Source of the DNA: Candidatus Anammoximicrobium sp.
GTDB lineage: Bacteria; Planctomycetota; Planctomycetia; Pirellulales; Pirellulaceae
Assembly: GCA_012515235.1 (NCBI GenBank)
Contig: JAAYYU010000099.1
Location: 1 to 64,000, forward strand
Direction: 5' to 3'
DNA: 64,000 bases
The notes below the pieces were generated by a model, which did not search any database, had not been told where the DNA came from, and saw only the letters and a program-made list of their open reading frames with translations. Numbering within the stretch: the first letter of the stretch is position 1; each line of letters starts with the position of its first letter. Position numbers and translations under genes: made by a program. Below are positions 17,154-25,958 of the stretch, piece after piece.

Positions 17154-17663
17154 ATGAACGCCATCGATGCGATCCGCACACGGCGAAGCATCCGCCAGTA
17201 CCTCGACAAGCCCGTACCTCCGGACGTTCTCCAGCAAGTTCTATCCGCGGCCATGTACGCGCCCAGTGCCTGCAATCAGCAGCCCTGGCAGTTCGTGGTC
17301 CTTGACGATCGCAAGCTGCTCCGCGAGGTTCCCAAGATCAACTCCTACGCAGCGATGGCCGCGGAGGCCCCCGTGGCGATCCTGGTCTGTGGAGATAGCA
17401 GCCTGGAAACGGTTCCTGGCTACTGGGTGATCGACTGTTCGGCAGCGGTCCAGAACCTGCTGCTGGCCGCGCACGCCCTCGGCCTGGGCGCCGTTTGGAC
17501 CGGCGTCTATCCGCAGCTGGAACGGGTGGCAGCGTTCCGCCGCTTGCTCGGTTTGCCGAAGCACGTGACGCCCCACAGCCTGGTCCCGCTCGGTTATCCC
17601 GCCGAGCAACCGCCGCAAGAAGAGCGATACCAGGCGGACCGCATGCACCACAATGGCTGGTAA
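17154..17663 (+). CDS. Nitroreductase family protein
   Basis: A 169-residue FMN-dependent oxidoreductase of the short nitroreductase type. The N-terminus RTRRSIRQYLDKPV and AAMYAPSACNQQPWQFVV are the flavin-phosphate and ring-binding segments. SAAVQNLLLAAHALGLGAVW is the conserved dimer helix and GAVWTGVYP the strand that follows it. These enzymes reduce nitro compounds, quinones or other substrates with NAD(P)H; the substrate is not predictable. The length is typical and the ATG at 17154 has AAGGAG about 9 bases upstream. It lies 18 bases before a decayed gene in the same direction. Confidence 0.9.
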   Translation: MNAIDAIRTRRSIRQYLDKPVPPDVLQQVLSAAMYAPSACNQQPWQFVVLDDRKLLREVPKINSYAAMAAEAPVAILVCGDSSLETVPGYWVIDCSAAVQNLLLAAHALGLGAVWTGVYPQLERVAAFRRLLGLPKHVTPHSLVPLGYPAEQPPQEERYQADRMHHNGW

Positions 17664-17681
17664 GAAGAGAGGAATTGTACG

Positions 17682-18240
17682 ATGCGTTGCCTGATCATCG
17701 TCGGGGTGCTGATTTTTCTGGTCGCCGCTGCGGCGGTGGGTGCCGAGAATCTGGTGATGAACCCTTCGGCTGAGGAATCGGCTGGCAACGGGATTCCCAA
17801 GGGTTGGGGGAGGTATGTGGCGGCGGGCGGCGTGCGCGTGGCGGCAACGGCCGACGAGAAGCACTCCGGCGAGTCGGCGGCCTGTCTGGAGTTGGACAAA
17901 TGGGACACGCCCAAAGACGCCCAAGACGCGCCGGAGAACCACAGCGTCAGCGGAGCGATAATCCTTGCGGAAAACGACGGCTATCGGGTCGACGGCGCTT
18001 TGCCGTGTATGCCCCGGCGCGAGGTACGCCTTTTCGTTCTGGTACAAGGGGACGATCCCCGCGGCCAAGGTGACTGTCAGCGGCTGGCCTTTCGAGAAAG
18101 CGGACCGTGACCAGCGAATTGCCGTTCCGGTCAGCGGGAAGCCCCTGCGACCAATGGCAGCAGTGTGCCGGCAGCTTCCGCATCCCGGAGGGCGTCGAAC
18201 GGTTCGTTGTGTTGATCCTGGCCTCGGGCCACGAGGCCAA
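17682..18240 (+). pseudogene. Frameshifted secreted carbohydrate-binding-like gene
   Basis: Begins with a clear signal peptide (RCLIIVGVLIFLVAAAAVGA) and NLVMNPSAEESAGNGIPKGW, the opening of secreted CBM-like beta-sandwich domains. Near 18010 homology-like sequence moves to a second frame (YAFSFWYKGTIPAAKVTVSG). Near 18150 it moves to a third (DQWQQCAGSFRIPEGVERFV, then LILASGHEAKG). The three pieces form one continuous domain when joined, so there are at least two frameshifts. No catalytic domain follows, so the 3' part is also lost. Confidence 0.7.
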
Positions 18241-18244
18241 GGGA

Positions 18245-19123
18245 TCGCGCAACGGCAATCGTGGTCATCGCTTGGTCCGGGCGTTCCGCTACCGTTCGGT
18301 GCGAATCCAGTACGCTACCGACAAACTTGGCTCGCGATTCGCCCTTCGAGCAGGCGGCCGCGAATTCTTCGCCCATGACGCCTTGGTAGATGTAGCTGTC
18401 GTTGTTCGTGGATCTCTGGTTGTGCTCAGTCCATTTGCCGTACCCGAGTTCCTGGAACGCCACGTCGTCCATCTGACCGAGTTCGGCCAAGATCTCGCGC
18501 ATGATCGCCGCGCCGGCGAGATTGCGGTCCTGCAGCACGGGCAAACCATCCGAGTAACGCAAGGCCGCGAGTTCTTTGAGAACGGGTGTCTGCGGCAGCA
18601 GTCCTTTCGGATCGGTTCTCTGCGCGATCGGGTTCCAAAGCACGAATTCCGCGTCGCAGACAATCGCGAACAGCGACGGCAGGTGCGCGGACGGTTGGGG
18701 CCAGGGCCCGCGCGGCGGATACTTGACATCGCCAAGGCCGCCTTGACCAAGGGCGTGCTCCGACCAGCGCGTCTGCCCCCTCCAGAAACCAGCCGTTCTT
18801 GAAGTAGGTTGCGCCGTACTGAATCAGGTGAAACAACTCGTGCGCCGGCGACAGATTTTTCGCGGCCACCACATGGCGGCCAAGAGCCATGACGATGGCG
18901 CGGTCGTCCGGCTTTCTTCAGGGATGCGTCTGGCCCGTTGGGACTCGTCATAAGCAGCACCATTCCGGCCGCCCAGTTCCCCGCGATCGCGGATGCAGAC
19001 CTCGATGCACGCGACTCCCGCATATCGCTCGCTGTTCAACGGGTCGGGGAATTCGAGCACCTCGCAGAACAACCGATGTGCCACCCAGACCTGTTTGGCA
19101 ACGTCCTCGACGTGGTCGGGCAC
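18245..19123 (-). pseudogene. Decayed zinc-metallopeptidase-like gene
   Basis: Three successive minus-strand frame segments make one protein: VEDVAKQVWVAHRLFCEVLE and RYAGVACIEVCIRD (about 19123-18900), then LSPAHELFHLIQYGATYFKN with GWFLEGADALVG (about 18890-18770), then PKGLLPQTPVLKELAALRYS and DDVAFQELGYGKWTEHNQRS (about 18640-18350). The central AHELFHLIQYG holds an HExxH zinc-protease motif followed by a Glu-containing WFLEG segment, as in gluzincin-like peptidases. At least two frameshifts separate the pieces and no clean start was found. It faces the CBM-like wreck next to it, so this 1.5-kb stretch is a patch of gene decay. Confidence 0.6.
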
Positions 19124-19208
19124 GCCACTTTCGCAGGCAATTCTAGTCTCTCGTCGCCCCGGTTCGCAACCGATTGCCTCGCGGCAAAGACGCCGTCATA
19201 ATGCGGCC

Positions 19209-22200
19209 ATGACTACCAAACATGCTCTTGCCCTCTTGATCTTCGTGGCGAGCGCCCTGGCAGCGCGGGCCGACGAGACCGAAGTGTTGTTCGATGGCTC
19301 CGGAATCGGCGGCTGGGATACGGCCCGTGACCAGCAGCGGCTGAAACGCGAGTTTTCGGTGAGTGAATTGAACGCGATTCCGACACCGCCGGCGCTGGCG
19401 TGGCGATTCGTCTCCAAGGGCGTCTCGTTCAACGACCTGTTTCTAAGGAAGCCCGTCGAGCGGCCTTTCCGCCAAGTCCGTGTGCTGGTCCGAAATACCG
19501 GTGAGGCCGTCGAGTTCGGCGCCAAAGTGCGCGATGCCAGCGGGGCTGAATGGACCGTCCCAGCCGTCCCGCTGCCACCCGGCGGTGATTGGCGATGGGT
19601 CGAGTTCCCTCGTGACGCTTGGCGAGTCGCATCGTGGTCACGGGACGCGGATGGGAAACTGAATTTTCCCCTGGCTTACTTCACGATCATCGCGTTCGGG
19701 GTTAAACCCGGCGGCGAGTACCAGTTGCAGGTACAGCGGATCGAAGTCCTACGGCCCGATCCGCCGGTGGCCACCGTGCATGCGATTCAAGTGCCGGAGC
19801 ATTGGGTTGCGGGGCAGACCATCCAGGCCACCATCGCGTTCTCGCTCGACAAGCCCTGCACCGAAGACGACGCTCGCCTGATCCTACGTTCCGGCCGCGA
19901 AACACTGGCGGACTTTACGCTGCCCTTGCCGACGCCCTCGTCGAAACTCGCGGCGGGTCGGCGGATCGATCTCGACCGCATCGCGCTTCGCGTTCCGGAG
20001 TACACCTGGGGCGGCAAGGCGACGATCGAACTGAAGCTGGGCGAAGCACGAGTGCAATTTGAACCGCCCCAGTTCGAAGTCACCGTCGAGCAACGCCGGG
20101 CAGGGCGAACGGTGGCGGAAATCAAGCGGCATGGTGGGGTGCCGACGCTGCTGATCAACGGCCAGTCGCACAGCGGCATGGCCTGGGCCACGTATTCGCC
20201 GTCGGTCGAAGTCTTCAGCGATTTCACGCGCGCCGGCGTCGGCCTGTTTACGTTCAGCGGCACGCCGACCGAGGCTGGTTACGGGCTGTCGAAGACCGTC
20301 TGGGTCGGGCCCGACGAGTTCGACTATTCCGAGTTCGACCGCCGCGTGCAGATGTTGTTGGAGGCGAACCCGCGGGCGTATTTCTTTCCCCGGCTGTACC
20401 TGCACGCTCCGGCGTGGTGGAGCGCCCAACACCCGGACGACATCGTGTTGCTGGACCCCGGCGATGGCCGTCCCGTGCCGCTGGTCCACGCGGGCGGCAA
20501 GCCGGCGCCGTGTTGGGCCTCGGAGGCTTGGCGCCGCGACACGGTCGAGGGCTTGCGACGGTTGTTCGAGCACGTGGCCGCAGCGCCCTACGCCGACCGC
20601 GTCATCGGGTATCACCTCGCCTCCGGCACGACGGAGGAGTGGATGATGTGGGGCGGAAACGAAAACCAGTGGGTGGACTATTCGCCCGCCAACCTCAGCG
20701 GCTTTCGACGCTGGCTGCAAGCCCAGTACGGCACGGATCAGAAGCTCCAGGCAGCCTGGTCCGACCCGGCCGTGACGCTCTCCACCGCCCCGATTCCCAC
20801 GAAGGCAAAACGCCAAACCACACACCTCGGCTCCCTGCGCGATCCGGCGCGCGAGCAGTCCGTGGTCGACTTCTACCGGTACAACTCGGAACTGGTCGCC
20901 GACACGATCGGCTTCTTTGCGAAAGCGGTGAAGGACCTGACGCAGCGCGAGAAGATCGTCGGCGTTTTCTATGGCTACTTGCTGCAGTTGTGCGGCGAGC
21001 AGCGGCAGCAAAACGCGGGGCATCTGGGCTTGGCACAGGTGCTCGCCTCGCCCGACGTGGACTTTCTGACCAGTCCGACCAGCTACGCGTTTCGGCAACT
21101 CGGTGGCCAGGGCACGAGCCATTTCATGTCCCTGCTGGGCAGCGTCCAACTCCACGGCAAGCTGTGGTTCGACGAGAACGACATCCGCACCTCGCTATCG
21201 GGCGGGAAAGTCGGCGAGTGGGGACGCCCCGCCGACGTCGCGGGCGACTGCCTGCAACAGGACAAGGAGTTGGCCAACTGCCTGATCCACGGTGCGGCCC
21301 AGTGGTGGTTCGACGTGGGCGGCAACCGCTACAACCATCCGGTCTTGATGAAGCGGATCGGGGAACTCGCTGCCAAGGCAGACGCGGTTCTGTCGCGGGA
21401 CCGCAGTCCGGTGGACGAGATCGCTTTCGTTGTTGACGAGCGGAGTCTGTGCTACCAGCGAGTTGGCGACCCGCTGGGCAACTGGCTGCTGCTGGGCCAG
21501 TTGCCCGCGTTGCACCGCGTCGGGGCTCCGGTTGGCCACTACCTGGCCTCGGATCTGACGCAGATCGGCCAACGCAAACTGTATCTTTTCCCCACCAGCT
21601 TCGCACCCTCGGCCGAGGATCGCCGGGCGGTGGAGTCGCTCAAACGCGACGGCCATGTCCTGGTGTTCCTCGGCGCGCCCGGACTGTACCGCGACGGACG
21701 GCTCGACGAACAGGGTATGTTCGACTTGACGGGCATCCGGCTCAAGTTGTCCCGCGAGCCAGCTCCGTTACGAGTCGTGCTGCAGCCGGACGCGTTTTCG
21801 CGACTAGTGGCCGGTGAGACCGGCCCGGCCCAGTCGACGTACGGTCACGATCATCGCACGTCTCCGATCGTGTACGCCGACGATCCGGAAGCCATAACGC
21901 TAGGCACGCTGGCAGACGGCCGCCCCGGCTTGGTCATGCGAGAACACGGCACGTGGACAGCGGTCTATTCGTCCGCCCCGTTACTGCCGGCGTCCTTGCT
22001 GCGCCGATTGGCTCAGCGGGCCGGTGTGCATCTGTACGTCGATACGGAAGATGTCCTGTGGGCGAGCCGCGATTTGCTGGCGGTCAGCGTCCACCAAGCC
22101 GGGCCGCGGACGATCCACCTCCCGCGAACGGCCGATGTCCACGACCTGTACGACGGTTCCGTGATCGCCCGCGGAGTCGATTCCTTTCAGGCCGATTTCT

Positions 22201-22238
22201 CGGACCGCAGCACGCGAGTGTTCGCGCTGCAGCGATAG
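19209..22238 (+). CDS. GH42-like beta-galactosidase-type glycosidase
   Basis: A 1009-residue exported protein. The signal MTTKHALALLIFVASALAAR is followed by about 330 residues of beta domains (SGIGGWDTARDQQRLKREF), then a TIM barrel with INGQSHSGMAWATYSPSVEV. YHLASGTTEEWMMWG near residue 475 provides a likely acid/base Glu and GKLWFDENDIRTSLSG near 655 a likely nucleophile Glu. This order and the later trimerisation-like alpha/beta part (KRDGHVLVFLGAPGLYRDGR) match GH42-type architecture, although overall it is divergent. The ATG at 19209 starts the signal peptide; an open frame extends far upstream but has no coding character. Predicted to hydrolyse beta-linked galactosides or a related glycan outside the cytoplasm. 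Confidence 0.75.
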   Translation: MTTKHALALLIFVASALAARADETEVLFDGSGIGGWDTARDQQRLKREFSVSELNAIPTPPALAWRFVSKGVSFNDLFLRKPVERPFRQVRVLVRNTGEAVEFGAKVRDASGAEWTVPAVPLPPGGDWRWVEFPRDAWRVASWSRDADGKLNFPLAYFTIIAFGVKPGGEYQLQVQRIEVLRPDPPVATVHAIQVPEHWVAGQTIQATIAFSLDKPCTEDDARLILRSGRETLADFTLPLPTPSSKLAAGRRIDLDRIALRVPEYTWGGKATIELKLGEARVQFEPPQFEVTVEQRRAGRTVAEIKRHGGVPTLLINGQSHSGMAWATYSPSVEVFSDFTRAGVGLFTFSGTPTEAGYGLSKTVWVGPDEFDYSEFDRRVQMLLEANPRAYFFPRLYLHAPAWWSAQHPDDIVLLDPGDGRPVPLVHAGGKPAPCWASEAWRRDTVEGLRRLFEHVAAAPYADRVIGYHLASGTTEEWMMWGGNENQWVDYSPANLSGFRRWLQAQYGTDQKLQAAWSDPAVTLSTAPIPTKAKRQTTHLGSLRDPAREQSVVDFYRYNSELVADTIGFFAKAVKDLTQREKIVGVFYGYLLQLCGEQRQQNAGHLGLAQVLASPDVDFLTSPTSYAFRQLGGQGTSHFMSLLGSVQLHGKLWFDENDIRTSLSGGKVGEWGRPADVAGDCLQQDKELANCLIHGAAQWWFDVGGNRYNHPVLMKRIGELAAKADAVLSRDRSPVDEIAFVVDERSLCYQRVGDPLGNWLLLGQLPALHRVGAPVGHYLASDLTQIGQRKLYLFPTSFAPSAEDRRAVESLKRDGHVLVFLGAPGLYRDGRLDEQGMFDLTGIRLKLSREPAPLRVVLQPDAFSRLVAGETGPAQSTYGHDHRTSPIVYADDPEAITLGTLADGRPGLVMREHGTWTAVYSSAPLLPASLLRRLAQRAGVHLYVDTEDVLWASRDLLAVSVHQAGPRTIHLPRTADVHDLYDGSVIARGVDSFQADFSDRSTRVFALQR

Positions 22239-22469
22239 GGATCCTGTTGCCACGGATCGCGTGCCAGACCCTTCCGGTTGTTTTGGATGCAAGTGGTGAT
22301 TGTCATGACCAGACTAAGTCAACCTGGTTGCAGGCCCCGCAGGTGCCCGCCTGATTCTCTCGGATCGGGAAACCGAGGTGCGGCGCAGCCCGGCCCGCGG
22401 AGCCGCTTGACGTTTTGCGTTACGTTGTGGAGCCCCCGAACAACCGCAAACTCGCTGACCACTCCAACC

Positions 22470-24458
22470 ATGAGAGACTTCATCGCTCTTGCTGTCTTGC
22501 TAGGCCTCTCGTTGACGGCTCTTGCCCAAGATCCACCCAGGGTGCAGGTCGATCAAAGCAAAATCGACGGCGTGAAAGCGGGAACGATCACAGAAGCGCA
22601 CGCAACCTGGTGGGGCTACGACAAGGAGGACGCCACAAAGGCGATTCAGGCCGCGATCGATTCCGGCGTGAAGAAGGTCGTGATCGACAACGTTGGAAGC
22701 GACTGGGTCGTGGCTCCCATCCAGCTCAGGAGCAACCTCGAGATTGTGCTCAACGACGGCGTGGTGCTCCGGCGCAAGCCCGGCGCGTTCGTCTATCAGG
22801 ATTCCCGGGGCCGCCTCCGCGGCCGAATCCTCTTCCAGATGACCGACCTGCAAAACGTAACCTTCCGGGGCATCGGCAGTGCCAAGATCGTCGGGGAGGA
22901 GCTTCCGTACGGCATCGCGATTCAGGCTTCCACCCACACATTCAACATCGAAGGCTCTTACCAGAACGATCCGGCCAAGAAGACCAACAGCAAGAACATC
23001 TCGATCGTCAACCTGAAGGTGTGTCCGAGCGGTGGTGACGTGGTCCGTATCTGCGGCTGCGAGCAGATTCTTCTCGACCGATTGCAAGCCATCCGCGGCT
23101 ACCGCCAGGGAATCAGCATTACCGGCGACTGCATCGATCTCAAGGCAGTCAACTGCAAGTTCAACGACACGGCCGGCTCGGCTCCCATGGCCGGAATCGA
23201 CATCGAGCCTAACTATGACTCAGCTCGCCTTGAGAACCTCGTGTTCGAGGACTGCGAATTCGTCAACAACGAGCTTTCCGGCGTGTGCGTTTCCAACAAC
23301 TCGAACATGGCGGCCTCGATCACCTTCCAGAACTGCCTGATCGAGGCAAATGCCAACGGCGGAATTATGATGGGACATACCAGTCGCGATGAAACCGACC
23401 GCCCTGGCAAAATCGAGTTTATCAAGTGCCGAATCGTCGGCCACAAGGTCCCTGCGGTAACGCTGGCCTACCACCCTTCGACCAAGACGAGAGTCGTTCT
23501 TCGGGACTGCCTGATCGACAACTCCGTGGGATCGCACAACGCGGTTACGCTTTCAAGCGATACGCCGAAGGACCTGTACGGAATCGAGATCGTCGGTCTG
23601 ACCGTCGTCGAGAACGACATCGCTCGCGATCCCGTCGTGTTCAACAGTAGATACGGCAACTCGCTGGTCAATCCGATTGTCAAGGACGTCGCCGTCAAGA
23701 CCGCCACGGGCGAGACTCGTCCATTCGACGCGGCAAAGTTCATCCGCGACAGCGCCCCGAACCCCGAGGCTAAAGCATTCAAACTCAAGCTCATGGACAA
23801 GAGGACCTTCACCGCCGTTGCCAAGAAAGGCCAGTGGGCCGGAGCGGGCATACGATTCCGCAATACGACGGACTATTATGTCAACGCCAGGGTCGGCGAC
23901 AGAATCCCGATCAAGTTCACCAATCGGATCGTTCACGCCTTCGACGACAAGCCCTTGGAGATCATCGTTTCCACTCCGACCGTGCCCAACGTCCAGCGGC
24001 TGAAACTTCCCTTCAAGCAGTCGCTGGAATACACCCTGGAAGCGAAAGAAGACGGCAACTACAAGTTCGAGATCCAGGCGCGCGGACAGACGGTCACGGT
24101 CGAATGCGCTGCGCCCGGTCAAGCGCTGAGTTCAAGCGAGAAGCTTTATGTATTCGGGTGCAGCGGGCGGCTCTACTTCGCGGTTCCGCCGGGTACGAAG
24201 AAAGTCGTCGTCGAGGCCGGCGGCTCCTTGCGCGAAGAATCGGACTGCGCCCTTCTCGATCCTAGCGGAACGATCGTTGCAGAAGCGAAACGTCTCGCGG
24301 GCAGCAAGTTGCTCTCGGCCGAGCGCGTCGATGCCGCAAAGCCGGAAGTCTGGTCGGTCGAGTTCAACGCGTCCAAACTGTTCCTGCGCCTCGGCGATCC
24401 GATCCCGTTCCTGTTCTCGACCTCGCCCACGAACGTCATGAGGGAAAGAGCTTTTTAA
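22470..24458 (+). CDS. Secreted right-handed beta-helix protein
   Basis: A 662-residue protein with a Sec signal (MRDFIALAVLLGLSLTALAQ). Residues about 30-420 form a parallel beta-helix of GH28/pectate-lyase type: DATKAIQAAIDSGVKKVVID is the first turn, and repeated coils such as SITFQNCLIEANANGGIMMG and VVLRDCLIDNSVGSHNAV follow. It lacks an obvious GH28 catalytic Asp triad, so it may bind or cleave acidic glycans by another mechanism. The C-terminal 200 residues are a beta-sandwich region. The ATG at 22470 is chosen as the start of the signal peptide. It reads in the same direction as the GH42-like gene 231 bases upstream. Codon usage is slightly less GC-biased than its neighbours. Confidence 0.75.
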   Translation: MRDFIALAVLLGLSLTALAQDPPRVQVDQSKIDGVKAGTITEAHATWWGYDKEDATKAIQAAIDSGVKKVVIDNVGSDWVVAPIQLRSNLEIVLNDGVVLRRKPGAFVYQDSRGRLRGRILFQMTDLQNVTFRGIGSAKIVGEELPYGIAIQASTHTFNIEGSYQNDPAKKTNSKNISIVNLKVCPSGGDVVRICGCEQILLDRLQAIRGYRQGISITGDCIDLKAVNCKFNDTAGSAPMAGIDIEPNYDSARLENLVFEDCEFVNNELSGVCVSNNSNMAASITFQNCLIEANANGGIMMGHTSRDETDRPGKIEFIKCRIVGHKVPAVTLAYHPSTKTRVVLRDCLIDNSVGSHNAVTLSSDTPKDLYGIEIVGLTVVENDIARDPVVFNSRYGNSLVNPIVKDVAVKTATGETRPFDAAKFIRDSAPNPEAKAFKLKLMDKRTFTAVAKKGQWAGAGIRFRNTTDYYVNARVGDRIPIKFTNRIVHAFDDKPLEIIVSTPTVPNVQRLKLPFKQSLEYTLEAKEDGNYKFEIQARGQTVTVECAAPGQALSSSEKLYVFGCSGRLYFAVPPGTKKVVVEAGGSLREESDCALLDPSGTIVAEAKRLAGSKLLSAERVDAAKPEVWSVEFNASKLFLRLGDPIPFLFSTSPTNVMRERAF

Positions 24459-24573
24459 GAAGGACTCCATGAGCGAACCGTCTGCTGTGACGTCACCGAG
24501 TCCGCGATCGAGGTGCTGTGAATTGTTCCAAAATCAGCGGCTCAGGCGTGGCTCGAAAGGTATGCTGAAGGCG

Positions 24574-24819
24574 ATGAAACCGGTGGCACTATCGGAGTTG
24601 AACGATTGACTTTGGAGATACCTGCACATGGCGGAGAACGAGGAGATCCTGATCACCAAGCAGGGCAAGCCCGCCGGCGTCCTAGTCGGGTTCGCTTCGG
24701 AAGACGACTGGTTCGACTACAGACTCGAACACGATCCGCGTTTTCTGCAGCGGGTGGCTCGGACGCGGCAGTGCCTGAGAGCCGGAACAGGAATCAAGCT
24801 GGAAGACCTGGACATCTGA
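24574..24819 (+). pseudogene. Phd/YefM-like antitoxin with in-frame TGA
   Basis: Reading from ATG 24574 the frame gives MKPVALSELND, then a TGA at 24607-24609, then without frame change LWRYLHMAENEEILITKQGK and PAGVLVGFASEDDWFDYRLE. Phd/YefM antitoxins have exactly this layout: a short DNA-binding strand-helix at the start, EEILITKxGKPxGVLVG, then an acidic tail. The stop therefore interrupts an otherwise intact 81-codon gene at codon 12. An internal ATG at 24628 could give a 63-residue protein lacking the DNA-binding N-terminus. No toxin gene lies next to it. Nonsense mutation is the simplest reading; sequencing error is possible. Confidence 0.75.
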
Positions 24820-24905
24820 CGTCTCAGCCCGGTTCCGCTCGCCCCCAATTCCATCGCCGTGGAGGGGGTGGCCGGATAGATCGCTTCTGTTTCCTTTGTT
24901 GGCGA

Positions 24906-24922
24906 CGTGCGATTATCGCACG
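24906..24922. other. 17-bp palindrome over a stop codon
   Basis: CGTGCGAT and ATCGCACG are perfect inverted arms around a single T. The arms overlap the TAA stop (24913-24915) of the last gene in the srf-like block. Without a following T-run on the minus strand it is a weak terminator candidate, or a protein-binding site. Confidence 0.35.
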
Positions 24923-25824
24923 GAGACGTTGGCTTTGGAGTAGACCTTGCCGTTGTCGCGGAGGACGACCCAGCCGGCCACCACGGCGACTTCCGCGCCG
25001 CGTTCTTTGGCATTGTGCCGCTGCATATCGTACCGGTCGCCGACTTGAACCAGATCGATGCGGTTGTTGATCCCGGCTCGATCCAAGACGGCGTGGACCC
25101 AGTTGATCAACGGGCTCAGCAGACGCGGGTTGCCGTCCGGTTTCCAGAGGTAGAAGGCTTCGCCCAGTTCCTTCAGTAACTTGGGCTTCCGCTCCTGGTC
25201 GGCGGAACGGAAAGCCAACAAGTAGCCCAACATGCCCACGGCATCGTCGACGCCGGCTTGGACCTCCGAGAGCAAGGTTCCGCTGAGCGAGCCGATGCCA
25301 GCATCGACTTTGCGCTGATCGCCAAAAATGATTTGACTCCAATTGCCGGCGGACCCGCCGCTGACGGGGATGGAACCGGGGCGGGCCGCCTGGGCCGGCG
25401 CGGTCAGGGGGACGGCCTGGGCGACGGGGGCTGCAGCGGGAACCGGAGCGGCGGCCGCCGGCATGGGCTGAGCCATTGGGGGCAGGACAACGTTGGGTGG
25501 CAGCGCTGCGTTGGACGGTTGGGTGGGCACCGCCGCCTCCGCGGGCGGCACACGCATCGATGCGGCCATGGGCGGTTCCACCTTCGGCTCCGCAACCGGG
25601 CGGCGTTCGTCCTGCGGGACCGGTTCTTTGCTCACGGCGGCGGATGTTGCAGGTTTTTCGGACCTGGCCGCCGGTGCTGCACCGAGATGCTCAGCTAGTG
25701 AGTCGAGGGTGACGCGGATCGCCTTGAAACCCTCTTCGATCTTCTCGACTTGGGGGCGGAGGACGCCGAGCAGTTCGACGAGATGCACAGGGGCAGTGGT
25801 GGCTCTTTCGGTTTCTGGGGTCAT
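24913..25824 (-). CDS. Uncharacterised protein with GrpE-like C-terminus
   Basis: A 303-residue protein, last in the srf-like block. Residues about 15-50 form a likely coiled coil (VEKIEEGFKAIRVTLDSLAE) and 55-150 a long Pro/Ala linker. The C-terminal half is compact: a helical bundle (LSEVQAGVDDAVGMLGYLLA), then IDLVQVGDRYDMQRHNAKER and VVLRDNGKVYSKANVSVR. The ID-VG-xYD-xxH...GKV..KA.VSV pattern resembles the beta-domain of GrpE, the nucleotide exchange factor of Hsp70. With an SrfB-like actin/Hsp70-fold ATPase immediately upstream, a dedicated exchange factor or cochaperone role is attractive, but this is inference from a short motif. The ATG at 25824 has AGAGG six bases before it. It is separated from srfB by a 41-bp tandem repeat. 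Confidence 0.7.
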   Translation of the reverse strand: MTPETERATTAPVHLVELLGVLRPQVEKIEEGFKAIRVTLDSLAEHLGAAPAARSEKPATSAAVSKEPVPQDERRPVAEPKVEPPMAASMRVPPAEAAVPTQPSNAALPPNVVLPPMAQPMPAAAAPVPAAAPVAQAVPLTAPAQAARPGSIPVSGGSAGNWSQIIFGDQRKVDAGIGSLSGTLLSEVQAGVDDAVGMLGYLLAFRSADQERKPKLLKELGEAFYLWKPDGNPRLLSPLINWVHAVLDRAGINNRIDLVQVGDRYDMQRHNAKERGAEVAVVAGWVVLRDNGKVYSKANVSVR

Positions 25825-25835
25825 GGTCGGCCTCT

Positions 25836-25958
25836 AGCGGCAAGCGGAACCATCCACCGGACAAGCCGGCGGCATTAGCGGCAAGCGGAACCATCCACCG
25901 GACAAGCCGGCGGCATTAGTGGGAAGCGGAACCATCCACCGGACAAGCCGGCGGCATC
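25836..25958. repeat. 41-bp tandem repeat, three copies
   Basis: Three head-to-tail units of 41 bases (25836-25876, 25877-25917, 25918-25958), nearly identical. Each carries CGGAACCATCCACCGGACA and a CCGG-ACAAG-CCGG inverted repeat. The stop codon of the SrfB-like gene lies at the edge of the third copy and the array fills the whole gap before the next gene, so each unit would be transcribed as a small hairpin. Confidence 0.9.

Noticed and set aside
24607-24609. TGA as a selenocysteine codon in the antitoxin gene
   Set aside because: No SECIS-like hairpin was evident, antitoxins of this type have no redox Cys at this position, and Leu/Ser types are usual there.
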